Below, piece after piece: positions 17,933 through 26,247 of a DNA stretch of 52,104 nucleotides. Below the pieces are notes generated by a model. It made no database searches. It had not been told where the DNA came from and saw only the letters and a program-made list of their open reading frames with translations. Position 1 is the stretch's first letter. Every line of letters begins with the position of its first letter. The position numbers and the translations under genes are program-made. Source of the DNA: Chlamydiae bacterium CG10_big_fil_rev_8_21_14_0_10_35_9 (GTDB lineage Bacteria > Chlamydiota > Chlamydiia > Chlamydiales > SM23-39); NCBI GenBank assembly GCA_002773835.1, contig PFAC01000002.1, forward strand, positions 1 to 52,104, read 5' to 3'.

Positions 17933-18172
17933 ATGAAGGAATTTGTAGAATACATAGTGAAGAATCTCGTCGACAACCCAGATAAGGTCCGTATTAATGA
18001 AATTGGCGGAACTCATACGTTAATCATTGAACTTGCTGTTGAAAAATCTGATATTGGTAAAATCATCGGAAAGAAGGGTAAAACAATCAACGCTATCAGA
18101 ACACTTTTAATGTCTGTAGCATCTAGAAATGGCATCAGAGTCAATCTAGAAATCATCGAAGAAAATAAATAA
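17933..18172 (+). CDS. khpA: KH-domain RNA-binding protein KhpA
   Basis: 79 residues consisting of one type-II KH domain. The start is MKEFVEYIVKNLVDNPDKV, and the RNA-binding GxxG loop is in DIGKIIGKKGKTINAIRTLL. KhpA proteins bind many small and messenger RNAs and partner with KhpB in Gram-positives. Length and layout match the family exactly. A good ribosome site (aaagga) lies 5 bp before the ATG. A strong terminator follows, so it forms its own unit or ends the rluD unit. Confidence 0.93.
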   Translation: MKEFVEYIVKNLVDNPDKVRINEIGGTHTLIIELAVEKSDIGKIIGKKGKTINAIRTLLMSVASRNGIRVNLEIIEENK

Positions 18173-18179
18173 ATCTCAG

Positions 18180-18207
18180 AAGGGTGCTGAAAAGCACCCT
18201 TTTTTAT
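18180..18207 (+). terminator. Rho-independent terminator of khpA
   Basis: A 9-bp stem (aagggtgct / agcaccctt) with a gaaa tetraloop is followed by a T run. Confidence 0.92.
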
Positions 18208-18281
18208 CTTTTTCACAAAAAGCTCTCTAAAAAATTCAAAGAAAGATATACTCCAAGAACCTTCAAAAATTAGGATTCATA

Positions 18282-20012
18282 ATGAAGAGAACTTGGTTAT
18301 CTTTAGGCGTACTTATTTGTCTATTTGTAGGTTTCTTTTTTTATGAATACGATGCTAGATCCTCTTCTGTACCTCAACTGAAAAAGCTAAAAAAAGAATC
18401 TTCTAAAGATGTAACATTTGTCTTTATCATCCCTATCAATAACTGCTCTGAAATTGTAGAAAAGATTGTCCGCTCTATTTTTGAACAAAGCTATAAAAAT
18501 TATAGAGCAGTACTAATTGATGACGGGTCAAGTGATGCTACTTATCAAACTGCCAAAGATTTTATTTCCCATTATAAATGTGAAGATAAATTTACTCTTG
18601 TCAGGAATAACAAAAGAATTGGCAGTATAGAAAATTTATATGAGCAAGCACAAAATTGCAAAGATGATGAAGTAATAGTTTTTTTTCAGGGAAATTGCTG
18701 GCTGGCAGACGACATTACTTTGCAAAGACTCAATGAAGTGTATAAAAACTACGATGTCTGGCTCACTTATTCACAGCACATCAACTACCGGACGAAAGAA
18801 AAAGCGGGTTTACGAAAAGTTACTAGCAAAAATCTTTTTTCTCATTCCATGAGAAGAAAATTCTGGCAAAGATCCAGACTGAAAACATTTTATGCCGGTT
18901 TGTTCAAAAAAATAAACCTACAGGACTTTTTTTTCAGAGGTAAGTTTATTCATGATGCTTTTGACAAGGCATATATGTTTCCAATGATGGAAATGGCGGG
19001 AAAGCATACTGCTTTTCTACCGGAAACTTATTGTTACTTTCTTCATAAGAGTTTGAAGGCAGAAAAAAGGCCTTCTAATCTTTCTCCTTATAAATGTGAA
19101 AAAAAAATAACAACAACCCCATCGTATCAACCTTTACAAGTAGCCCCCTATATAAGCGATAAAAAACCTTTAAAAACAGCTGATGTACTGATTTTCTCTT
19201 ATGATAGGCCTTTACAACTTTATGCAACATTAGAGTCTATCTATACTAACTTTGAAAACTTACAAGACGTTGCTATATTGTATCGGGCAAGTGATGATAG
19301 ATTTGCATGCGCTTATGAAGTAGTAAAAAGTAGATTTCCTAAAGCACATTTTGTCAAGCAATCTAAAAACCCCAAAAACGACTTTAAGCCTCTTTTATTA
19401 AAGATCTTGAATGAACATTTAAAATCAGAATACATAGCGTTTTCCGTAGATGACATGGTTGTAAAAGAAAAAGTCGATTTATCTGAAGCTACTGATTATT
19501 TAAGCCGAACAAACGCTTTTTTCTTTTCCTTGCGTTTAGGCTATGAGATCAATTACTGCTATATGGGAGGATACTCTCAAAAAGTTCCCCATCATGTTAA
19601 ATTATTAAATAATGTACTGGCCTGGCAAATCGATACGGCAAGAGGAGACTGGAATTATTATCATTCAGTAGACATGACATTATATAAGAAAAGTCACATT
19701 TTAAAAGTGTTCCCTCATATTGCTTTTTCCAATCCGAATGAGCTAGAGCCTGCTTGGGAACAGTATTTTCACAATAAATACAAATCTAAAAAAAAGCATC
19801 TAGTTGGGTTGACCTATCAAAAGTCAAAAGCTCTCAACATTCCTATTAATATAGTATCTGCTGCCAACAATAAAAATATGAACCTTCACTCCAAGTACGA
19901 TTTACTCGACCTTTTTGAAAAAGGACTTAAAATTGATTTAGAGCCAATTGCAAACTTGCAAAATGATGCTGTTCATATTGAGCATGAGCCAATATTTATC
20001 AGGAGAGAGTAA
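18282..20012 (+). CDS. Membrane-anchored protein with two tandem GT2-like glycosyltransferase domains
   Basis: 576 residues. An N-terminal hydrophobic segment (residues 5-21) anchors the protein or acts as a signal. The first GT-A domain (from about 45) opens with VTFVFIIPINNCSEIVEKIV and has VLIDDGSSDATYQ, with the nucleotide-sugar aspartates at Asp80/81. The second domain begins near residue 300 (ADVLIFSYDRPLQLYATLES) and has an IAFSVDDMVV motif near 388. The tandem arrangement and the N-terminal anchor are unusual. If the anchor is N-in, the domains would face the periplasm, where nucleotide sugars are absent, so topology matters. The acceptor is unknown. It converges on the DHH gene with only 4 bp between stops. 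Confidence 0.8.
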   Translation: MKRTWLSLGVLICLFVGFFFYEYDARSSSVPQLKKLKKESSKDVTFVFIIPINNCSEIVEKIVRSIFEQSYKNYRAVLIDDGSSDATYQTAKDFISHYKCEDKFTLVRNNKRIGSIENLYEQAQNCKDDEVIVFFQGNCWLADDITLQRLNEVYKNYDVWLTYSQHINYRTKEKAGLRKVTSKNLFSHSMRRKFWQRSRLKTFYAGLFKKINLQDFFFRGKFIHDAFDKAYMFPMMEMAGKHTAFLPETYCYFLHKSLKAEKRPSNLSPYKCEKKITTTPSYQPLQVAPYISDKKPLKTADVLIFSYDRPLQLYATLESIYTNFENLQDVAILYRASDDRFACAYEVVKSRFPKAHFVKQSKNPKNDFKPLLLKILNEHLKSEYIAFSVDDMVVKEKVDLSEATDYLSRTNAFFFSLRLGYEINYCYMGGYSQKVPHHVKLLNNVLAWQIDTARGDWNYYHSVDMTLYKKSHILKVFPHIAFSNPNELEPAWEQYFHNKYKSKKKHLVGLTYQKSKALNIPINIVSAANNKNMNLHSKYDLLDLFEKGLKIDLEPIANLQNDAVHIEHEPIFIRRE

Positions 20013-20016
20013 ACCC

Positions 20017-22596
20017 TTAACTTATAATAGAGGGAAGGTAAGGCGATATCATTGCCTTTCTAGAATTGATACTTCCAGCGTTATAATAAAGAACCGCCAT
20101 CGGAAGATTTTTATCTTTTTGTCCATAAGGTATTTTCAAAAAGCTTTCTTCAAAAATTCCCGTTAACTCTTCTGCATTGTCTCCTAAAAACTCTGCAGAA
20201 AGATCATTGTTTTGCATTTGAGGTGACTCTTGTAAAGAATTTAAGAATCTTTTCAAATGCTCAATAGCAAGGCCTGTAGGTGGGATCCAAATCCAAAGTT
20301 GATCCTTATGAGAGTACTGCCCTACTTGATCTTTGTATACTTCATCTGCACTGACTATTGTACTAATCATATGTAAATGAAGATCAACTTCAGGTTTCTT
20401 TTTATAAATTGCCTGAGCCTCTTCCATCCATTGCTTTCTAAGAGCATTTTGATGCTCTTGAAATATAGATAAGTTATTAGCAAACATCTTTGTTTGCCCA
20501 ACTCGACAGCAGCCATTTTGCTCTTTAGTATCTTTAAACAAGTTATGAGGTTGAGAAGACACGCAAAGTTGTATATTTTTTTCTACTTCCTTCTCTCTAA
20601 AGTGATACACCTTTTTATAAAGAGAATACATGTCTTCATGTTGCAAAATCCTTTTAGCACTCTTTTTCGCAAAATCTTTATCTTTAGGAATATCATTTAA
20701 ATTAATGATCTCAGTTTCTTTTTTCATAAGTAAAGATTTCATTCTGTTTAAAAGAGAAGCTACACATTCCACATCTTTGCTAGAAACTTTCATAAGAAGG
20801 TCTGTGTCATCTAAAATTCCATAAAGAAAGTGCAAATATTCAATCATCTCTCTTTCGGGATGAATAAAATAAGTAGTATTCAGCTTAATAATACTCTTTT
20901 TCTGCAACAGCCTCTGCATCACAGTTAATGGCAAGTCCTTATTCTGCAATTCCTTGTCAATAGTCCCCTCATCCATATTAGAAGTGCTATAACGATCATT
21001 AATGATAAAAGATTGCTCGGCGACTAGTGCATTACTAGCTTGAGCATCACTAATGATTGTCATGGAAGGAGATAAAGTATTTAAAGAAGCTTTGTGATGG
21101 TCAATAACACTGATTACCTCAAAATAGGAAGGGATAGACATTTCCTGCAAATTACAAAAATCTCTTAAAGAAACGGTTCCCAAAATAGGCTTTCTAAGAT
21201 CTGTTGCCTTAACTACGCCCACAGGAAAAAATTTACCTTGGTCGGGATAAGTAATAGTAAGATGATGATATGACCCTATTTTACTTCTTAATTCTTCTAC
21301 ATCAGCTCTAACTGTAGCAAATTTGGGAGAGTAGCCCAAAACTTGAGTTTTAATTTGAAAGGCAACTTCTAGCTTTTCAAGATACGTTCTTACCTTTAGC
21401 AGAGTTTTATGCAGTTCTTTGATAATTTTTTCTATATAGTGAAAAATCTTAGGTCTGTTTTCCAACAAGTATCCGTTTTCATCAAATAAATTTGCCTCGG
21501 CAATCGAATCCATAATTTTTCGAATATCTGCAAATTCAACAACAGACAACTTAGTTAAAGCCTTTCCTAACTCTTCAAATGTTGTTTCTAGTCCTTTTTC
21601 TAATCCAAATACTTTAACAAAAAAATTAGCTAGACTTTCTTTTTGATTTTCAGAAAGTTCATAAGCTGACTCTGAGTCTTTAATTTTTTGATTAAAGACA
21701 TCGTTAACAAATTTAGATATGTCCTCAAACTTAACTTTTTCTTGAGCAAAAATAGAAATGAGATTGACATGTAGCAGGTTTTCAAACCATCGAAGGGAAT
21801 TATTCAGCAAGAGCACAATCTGCCTTACCCCTTCTACATCCATACTTCGAAAATCTCCTAAGAAAAACCCTTCCTCATCAACAAGGACAACTGATTTTTC
21901 CTGCCTTTCTTGGGGAAGAGTGCTAATAGAATCTTCTAAAGTTTTTTGAACCAACCCTTCTTGCTTCATAAGATCGTTGCCGGTCAAAGTGAGAGTAGTT
22001 CTTTTCTTTACTAAATGAGAAAATATCTCCTCTCCAAATACTTCTTTGAAAATAAGATTGATCTCTATTTGAGACTCAGGAGGTCCACCTGGTAAATTCC
22101 ACATATGAAGGCCATCGCCTACTCTAGCTGCAAAAGAATCCATCCACCCCCAAAAAGAGGCAATAGTGGTATCTAAATCTGGTGATTTATGGGCAGTAAC
22201 GAAATGCGTTCCAGGATAAATTTTTCCCATTCCAATGGGGAAAAAAACTTGATACTCCTCTCTTGGAACCCATTTTCCTGCGATTTTTCCTCTAACTTTG
22301 AGGTTATCCTCAAAGGAAAGGTTCGAATATTGATTTAACCAAAGCTCAAAACTAGTAAAGCGGTAGTGCTGTAAAATATCTTCTCTATCTACCCTTTCTA
22401 CAAAGTCAAGGACTTGTGGTAGAAGAAAACAAGGCTCTTGTTCTTTTTGGATGAGCTGTAAAAGGGAAGAGTTGACAAAGTCGCTTCTTTTTCTGTCAGG
22501 TAAATTTTTAAAGTCTTCTGTATAGAATTCTTCAAAGACATCATCAATGCCTTCAAATAATTTTTTTTTGAAATTGTAATCTCCTAAAAGAGACAT
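20017..22596 (-). CDS. Large DHH-superfamily phosphoesterase (PPX1 / family II pyrophosphatase-like)
   Basis: 859 residues. Motif I is AHKSPDLDTTIAS (His136, Asp140, Asp142), close to the GHKNPDTD motif of family II pyrophosphatases. The DHH motif VIDHHK is at 499-501. A GILDDTDLLMKVSS segment near 592-605 corresponds to the S-D-T ... K-S motif of that branch. This points to manganese-dependent hydrolysis of pyrophosphate, polyphosphate or a similar phosphoanhydride. The gap of about 360 residues between motif I and DHH is far longer than usual and includes a helical insertion (about 270-420). There is also an N-terminal extension of 120 residues. tRNA-Arg lies just upstream on the same strand. 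Cytoplasmic; no signal seen. Confidence 0.7.
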   Translation of the reverse strand: MSLLGDYNFKKKLFEGIDDVFEEFYTEDFKNLPDRKRSDFVNSSLLQLIQKEQEPCFLLPQVLDFVERVDREDILQHYRFTSFELWLNQYSNLSFEDNLKVRGKIAGKWVPREEYQVFFPIGMGKIYPGTHFVTAHKSPDLDTTIASFWGWMDSFAARVGDGLHMWNLPGGPPESQIEINLIFKEVFGEEIFSHLVKKRTTLTLTGNDLMKQEGLVQKTLEDSISTLPQERQEKSVVLVDEEGFFLGDFRSMDVEGVRQIVLLLNNSLRWFENLLHVNLISIFAQEKVKFEDISKFVNDVFNQKIKDSESAYELSENQKESLANFFVKVFGLEKGLETTFEELGKALTKLSVVEFADIRKIMDSIAEANLFDENGYLLENRPKIFHYIEKIIKELHKTLLKVRTYLEKLEVAFQIKTQVLGYSPKFATVRADVEELRSKIGSYHHLTITYPDQGKFFPVGVVKATDLRKPILGTVSLRDFCNLQEMSIPSYFEVISVIDHHKASLNTLSPSMTIISDAQASNALVAEQSFIINDRYSTSNMDEGTIDKELQNKDLPLTVMQRLLQKKSIIKLNTTYFIHPEREMIEYLHFLYGILDDTDLLMKVSSKDVECVASLLNRMKSLLMKKETEIINLNDIPKDKDFAKKSAKRILQHEDMYSLYKKVYHFREKEVEKNIQLCVSSQPHNLFKDTKEQNGCCRVGQTKMFANNLSIFQEHQNALRKQWMEEAQAIYKKKPEVDLHLHMISTIVSADEVYKDQVGQYSHKDQLWIWIPPTGLAIEHLKRFLNSLQESPQMQNNDLSAEFLGDNAEELTGIFEESFLKIPYGQKDKNLPMAVLYYNAGSINSRKAMISPYLPSIIS

Positions 22597-22633
22597 ATCA
22601 CAAGTTTAATTATATAGTGCAATAACTCAAAAA

Positions 22634-22707
22634 CGGACTGAGGAGGACTCGAACCTCCAACCCTCCGCTTAGAAGGCGGATGCTCTATCCGATTGAGCTA
22701 TCAGTCC
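22634..22707 (-). tRNA. tRNA-Arg (anticodon UCU)
   Basis: Cloverleaf read on the minus strand: acceptor GGACTGA pairs with TCAGTCC, the D arm is GCTC/GAGC, the anticodon stem TCCGC/GCGGA encloses loop CTTCTAA (anticodon TCT), and the T arm GGAGG/CCTCC encloses TTCGAGT. The discriminator base is G and CCA is not encoded. It reads AGA codons, which are common in this AT-rich genome. Confidence 0.95.
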
Positions 22708-22820
22708 AAAAAGTGAAATACAGTTTAATCAATTTTTAAAGCTAATTTCAAGTTCATTTTAACTGGATACTCCGATAAAATGCCAACTATTTAACAAACA
22801 ATTGCAAAACAGAGGTTCTA

Positions 22821-23519
22821 GTGCCCATAAAAATAGGAATTATAGGCCATACAGGCAAAGTGGGAACAGCTTTACAATCTGCATTAAAAAATGACTTGCA
22901 ATGCTCTTTTATAAAAGGAGTCAACTCACAGGCTAACTTAGAAGACTATTTTGCACTTTTTGACAGCTCCTCTGTAGTGATAGACTTTTCTTTGCCTTCA
23001 AAATTAGACCGGAAACTGCAAGTAGCAACCGACTTGCAAAAACCTTTAGTTATGGGAACTACTGGTTTTTCAGAAAACCAGAAAAACCTAATACTTGAGA
23101 CCTCTTCCAAAATACCCATCTTTTATAGCAGTAATTTTTCTTTAGGAATGTTTTTTTTCCAAAAAATGTTGAAGGCAATAAAAGAAGTTGATTGGTTTGA
23201 CTCGATAGATTTGATCGAGTGGCATAAAGCTGCTAAAAAAGACTCTCCTAGTGGGACTGCCTTGCACATTTTAAAGGAGATCAATAAATACACAAACAGA
23301 GAAACTCATATATCTTCTATAAGAGCAGGAGAGGTATTTTGTGAACACACTTTGTTTTTCAGCTCTGATAATGAAAGGGTCACACTAAAGCATGAAGCCT
23401 ATGACAGAGCAGTCTACGCGAAAGGAGCAATAGCCGCTGCCAAATTTTTAATCGGGAAACCTGCTGGAATGTACAGCATGGAAGATCTACTAACCACACA
23501 AGAAAAATGCACGAAGTAG
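22821..23519 (+). CDS. dapB: 4-hydroxy-tetrahydrodipicolinate reductase
   Basis: Reduces hydroxytetrahydrodipicolinate in the lysine/diaminopimelate pathway, which feeds peptidoglycan. 232 residues starting with GTG, chosen because agagg lies 5 bp upstream. The Rossmann motif is IGIIGHTGKVGTAL, followed by MGTTGFSENQ and the catalytic and substrate segment IEWHKAAKKDSPSGTAL. It is shorter than the E. coli enzyme (273) and similar to other chlamydial forms. It overlaps folK by 13 bp and heads the dapB-folK-kdsA-lptC-lptB run. Confidence 0.93.
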   Translation: MPIKIGIIGHTGKVGTALQSALKNDLQCSFIKGVNSQANLEDYFALFDSSSVVIDFSLPSKLDRKLQVATDLQKPLVMGTTGFSENQKNLILETSSKIPIFYSSNFSLGMFFFQKMLKAIKEVDWFDSIDLIEWHKAAKKDSPSGTALHILKEINKYTNRETHISSIRAGEVFCEHTLFFSSDNERVTLKHEAYDRAVYAKGAIAAAKFLIGKPAGMYSMEDLLTTQEKCTK

Positions 23520-24016
23520 ATGTTTTTTTAGGATTAGGAAGCAACGTAGGCTCTAAAATCAAAACAGTTCAAGAAGCTATTTTGCAGCTAAGTACTTTAG
23601 ACAATACACGATTTATAAAAGCTTCACCTCTCTATCAGACTTCCCCTGTAAGTGATATTGAGCAGGAAGATTTCATCAATGCTGCCGTTCATCTGAAAAC
23701 AAAACTTTCTCTAGAAGAATTATTTGCTACAACAGAGAAAATTGAAAAAAATCTGGGAAAAATAGCGAAGAAAAAAAATGAGCCTCGACCCATTGACATT
23801 GACATCTTATTTTTTGGAAACAAGCAATATCACCTACCTACCCTAACTGTCCCCCATTGTATGTGGAGTAAGCGACTTTTTGTTTTAACCCCCCTTTCCG
23901 ATATTGCACAAGAAATCACTCTGAAGGAAAAAGGAAAAGTCATAAAATATAACATGAATCATTTACTAGAGAACTTTATCAACGTCAATAATGAAATCAT
24001 TAAGAGGGTCTTATGA
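23507..24016 (+). CDS. folK: 2-amino-4-hydroxy-6-hydroxymethyldihydropteridine pyrophosphokinase
   Basis: 169 residues. Transfers pyrophosphate from ATP to hydroxymethyldihydropterin in folate synthesis. Signature motifs are VFLGLGSNVGSK at the start and EPRPIDIDILFFG, with the two magnesium-binding aspartates. YQTSPVSDIEQEDFINAAV is also typical. Overlaps dapB by 13 bp and kdsA by 4 bp (ATGA). It appears as a single domain, without fused FolP or FolB. A pabA-like glutaminase for the same pathway lies at 29976-30554. Confidence 0.94.
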   Translation: MHEVDVFLGLGSNVGSKIKTVQEAILQLSTLDNTRFIKASPLYQTSPVSDIEQEDFINAAVHLKTKLSLEELFATTEKIEKNLGKIAKKKNEPRPIDIDILFFGNKQYHLPTLTVPHCMWSKRLFVLTPLSDIAQEITLKEKGKVIKYNMNHLLENFINVNNEIIKRVL

Positions 24017-24843
24017 GAGAAATTAAAATCAAAAACTTTATCATTGGAAAAGGGCACCCTTTAGTATTGATTCTAGGACCTTGTGTTATAGAAAGCGAAA
24101 GCCACACATTGCAATGCGCTGAACAGTTAAAAGAGATAACCGAAGCCTACCCTTTTCCCTTAATCTTCAAAGCAAGTTATGATAAAGCTAATCGCTCTTC
24201 CATTCATTCCTATAGAGGCCCTGGAATAGAAAAAGGACTACAAATCTTACAAAAGGTACAAAAAGAACTAGACCTTCCTGTCGTCTCTGATGTCCACTCT
24301 CCTGAAGAAGCAAGCATTGCCGGTTCGGTTTTAGACATGATTCAGATTCCTGCTTTTTTATGTAGGCAAACAGATCTTTTAGTTGCAGCTGGAAAAACTA
24401 AAGCTGCAGTGAACATAAAAAAAGGACAGTTTATGGCACCTTGGGATATGAAGTCGGTTGTTGAAAAGATCACATCACAAGGAAAAGAGGACATTTTACT
24501 GACGGATCGAGGAACAACCTTTGGCTATAACAATTTAGTTAGTGATTTTCGCTCACTTATTATCATGCAAAACTTGCAGTACCCGGTATGCTACGACGCC
24601 TCTCATTCTGTGCAGCTACCGGGAGGGCTGGGGAGCTCTTCAGGGGGGCAAAGAGAGTTTATCCCACCACTTGCCAAAGCAGCAGTAGCCATAGGAACAA
24701 ATGCCCTATTTATGGAATGCCACCCCAATCCACCGGAGGCAAAAAGTGATAAAATGAGCGTTTTAGACTTTGCTACATTAAAGCACCTATTACCTACTTT
24801 GCATCAATTGCAAAATGCTATACAAGAAAGTAGTCATGCTTAA
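24013..24843 (+). CDS. kdsA: 3-deoxy-8-phosphooctulonate synthase (KDO8P synthase)
   Basis: 276-residue TIM-barrel enzyme that condenses phosphoenolpyruvate with arabinose 5-phosphate to make KDO 8-phosphate for the lipopolysaccharide core. Visible signatures: LILGPCVIESESH, IFKASYDKANRSS, VVSDVHSPEEA, IQIPAFLCRQTDLL, LTDRGTTFGYNNLV and CYDASHSVQLPGG. The Cys in GPCVIE and the Asn in KANRSS should help decide between metal-dependent and metal-independent forms. Coupled on both sides by overlaps with folK and the lptC-like gene. Confidence 0.96.
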   Translation: MREIKIKNFIIGKGHPLVLILGPCVIESESHTLQCAEQLKEITEAYPFPLIFKASYDKANRSSIHSYRGPGIEKGLQILQKVQKELDLPVVSDVHSPEEASIAGSVLDMIQIPAFLCRQTDLLVAAGKTKAAVNIKKGQFMAPWDMKSVVEKITSQGKEDILLTDRGTTFGYNNLVSDFRSLIIMQNLQYPVCYDASHSVQLPGGLGSSSGGQREFIPPLAKAAVAIGTNALFMECHPNPPEAKSDKMSVLDFATLKHLLPTLHQLQNAIQESSHA

Positions 24844-25420
24844 AGGTATTTATTTAGCTAGCTTTTGCTGTAGTTTTTTTTGTATTTTTATCAGTTTTTT
24901 TGTGACAGAAGCAGATATAAATTGTTACAAGCATTATGTTGTAGAAAAAATGGACGCGCAAAAAAAAGAGTACATTTTTCAGCAGCAAAGAAAAGGAATC
25001 TGTAAAGATATCTGGTATACAGAAAAGGATAAATCAGGACACTGCAATATTCAAAGTGACACCTCAACGTTTTCATTTAATCTATCTTCTCATGAAGCTG
25101 AAGAAAAACTTCATAATACCCGCTGCTTTTATCAGGAAGTCGAAAATATGAAAACAACCACTAGATACTTCACTTCTAACGAAGGAGTATATTGTTTTCC
25201 CCCTCATCGATTTACTTCTAATGAAGTTACCATTTCCTTTTTGGAAAATAATCCTTCAAACTTTTTATCGAAAGATATGGATCTTACTTCCTTTTTACAA
25301 GCTAAGGCAAAACGGGTCATTTTTCAATTTAGCCCCCAAAATGCAGGATTTAAAGCAGAACATCTAAAAGCTATAGTCCCCTCTAACATAAAAGAAAAAA
25401 TCAAAGATGCTAAAAGTTGA
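24836..25420 (+). CDS. lptC: LptC-like LPS transport protein (probable)
   Basis: 194 residues from the ATG at 24836, which overlaps the kdsA stop by 8 bp; an earlier ATG at 24815 lies further inside kdsA and is less likely. The N-terminal hydrophobic helix (GIYLASFCCSFFCIFISFFV) is followed by a polar domain with beta-strand character (FSFNLSSHEAEEKL, EGVYCFPPHRF, ANRVIFQF-like AKRVIFQFS). The call rests mainly on position between kdsA and lptB, size and the single N-terminal anchor, all as for LptC. Sequence similarity is too weak to judge by eye. LptC would pass LPS from LptB2FG to LptA in the periplasm. Confidence 0.55.
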   Translation: MLKGIYLASFCCSFFCIFISFFVTEADINCYKHYVVEKMDAQKKEYIFQQQRKGICKDIWYTEKDKSGHCNIQSDTSTFSFNLSSHEAEEKLHNTRCFYQEVENMKTTTRYFTSNEGVYCFPPHRFTSNEVTISFLENNPSNFLSKDMDLTSFLQAKAKRVIFQFSPQNAGFKAEHLKAIVPSNIKEKIKDAKS

Positions 25421-26129
25421 GAATTTAGTTAAACGATACTCTAAAAAGCCTGTGTTAAATGGGCTTAGTTTTCATGTAAAAAAAGCAGAGATTGTTGGCC
25501 TTTTGGGATCTAACGGAGCTGGAAAAACCACGGCATTCTATATTTCAACAGGACTTATTTCTCCAGACGAAGGGTCTGTTTTTTTTCACGATATGGATGT
25601 CACAAAATTGGCTATACACCAAAGAGCTAAAATGGGACTAGGATACCTAGCACAAGAGCCCTCTGTTTTTAGAGATTTGAGCGTAGAAGATAATATCTTA
25701 TGTATTTTAGAAATTCTTCCCCTATCTAAAAAAATGCGAAAAGAAAAATTAGAAACCCTTTTACAGGAACTAAACCTAACATCTTTGAGGAAGAAAAAAG
25801 CGCTTACCTTATCGGGAGGAGAAAGACGAAGGCTGGAAATTACCAGGGCGCTTGTTACAGAACCTACCCTCTTATTGTTAGACGAGCCCTTTGCTAATAT
25901 CGATCCTATTGCGATCCAAGATTTAAAAAACCTTATCCGACACTTAAAAAAAAGAGGGATAAGCGTTCTCATCACTGACCATAATGCTAGAGAGATTTTT
26001 TCTATTGTAGATAGAAGCTATCTTATCCAAGAAGGAAAAGTCCTTTTAGAAGGCTCTCTAGACGATTTTTTGAATAATGATTTAGCTAAAAAACATTATC
26101 TTGGAGAAAATTTTTCCTCCTATACGTAG
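25407..26129 (+). CDS. lptB: LPS export ABC transporter ATP-binding protein LptB
   Basis: 240 residues. Walker A GSNGAGKTT, Q-loop YLAQEPSVF, signature LSGGERRRLEI, Walker B LLLLDEPFANIDP and switch DHNAREIF are all intact. The phrase LAQEPSVFRDLSVEDN is characteristic of LptB (YhbG). It powers extraction of LPS from the inner membrane with LptF and LptG, which are not in this window. Its start overlaps the lptC-like gene by 14 bp. No clear terminator follows. Confidence 0.95.
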   Translation: MLKVENLVKRYSKKPVLNGLSFHVKKAEIVGLLGSNGAGKTTAFYISTGLISPDEGSVFFHDMDVTKLAIHQRAKMGLGYLAQEPSVFRDLSVEDNILCILEILPLSKKMRKEKLETLLQELNLTSLRKKKALTLSGGERRRLEITRALVTEPTLLLLDEPFANIDPIAIQDLKNLIRHLKKRGISVLITDHNAREIFSIVDRSYLIQEGKVLLEGSLDDFLNNDLAKKHYLGENFSSYT

Positions 26130-26247
26130 CCTTGCAAGTCCCTCTAACTTTCCTTAGTTATTTTCATATCTTATAATTTTCACTTCTCAAGTAAACTTTT
26201 TTTTAATGTAATGCTTACAAAATTTTTACAATTGTGAGGTAAGACCA

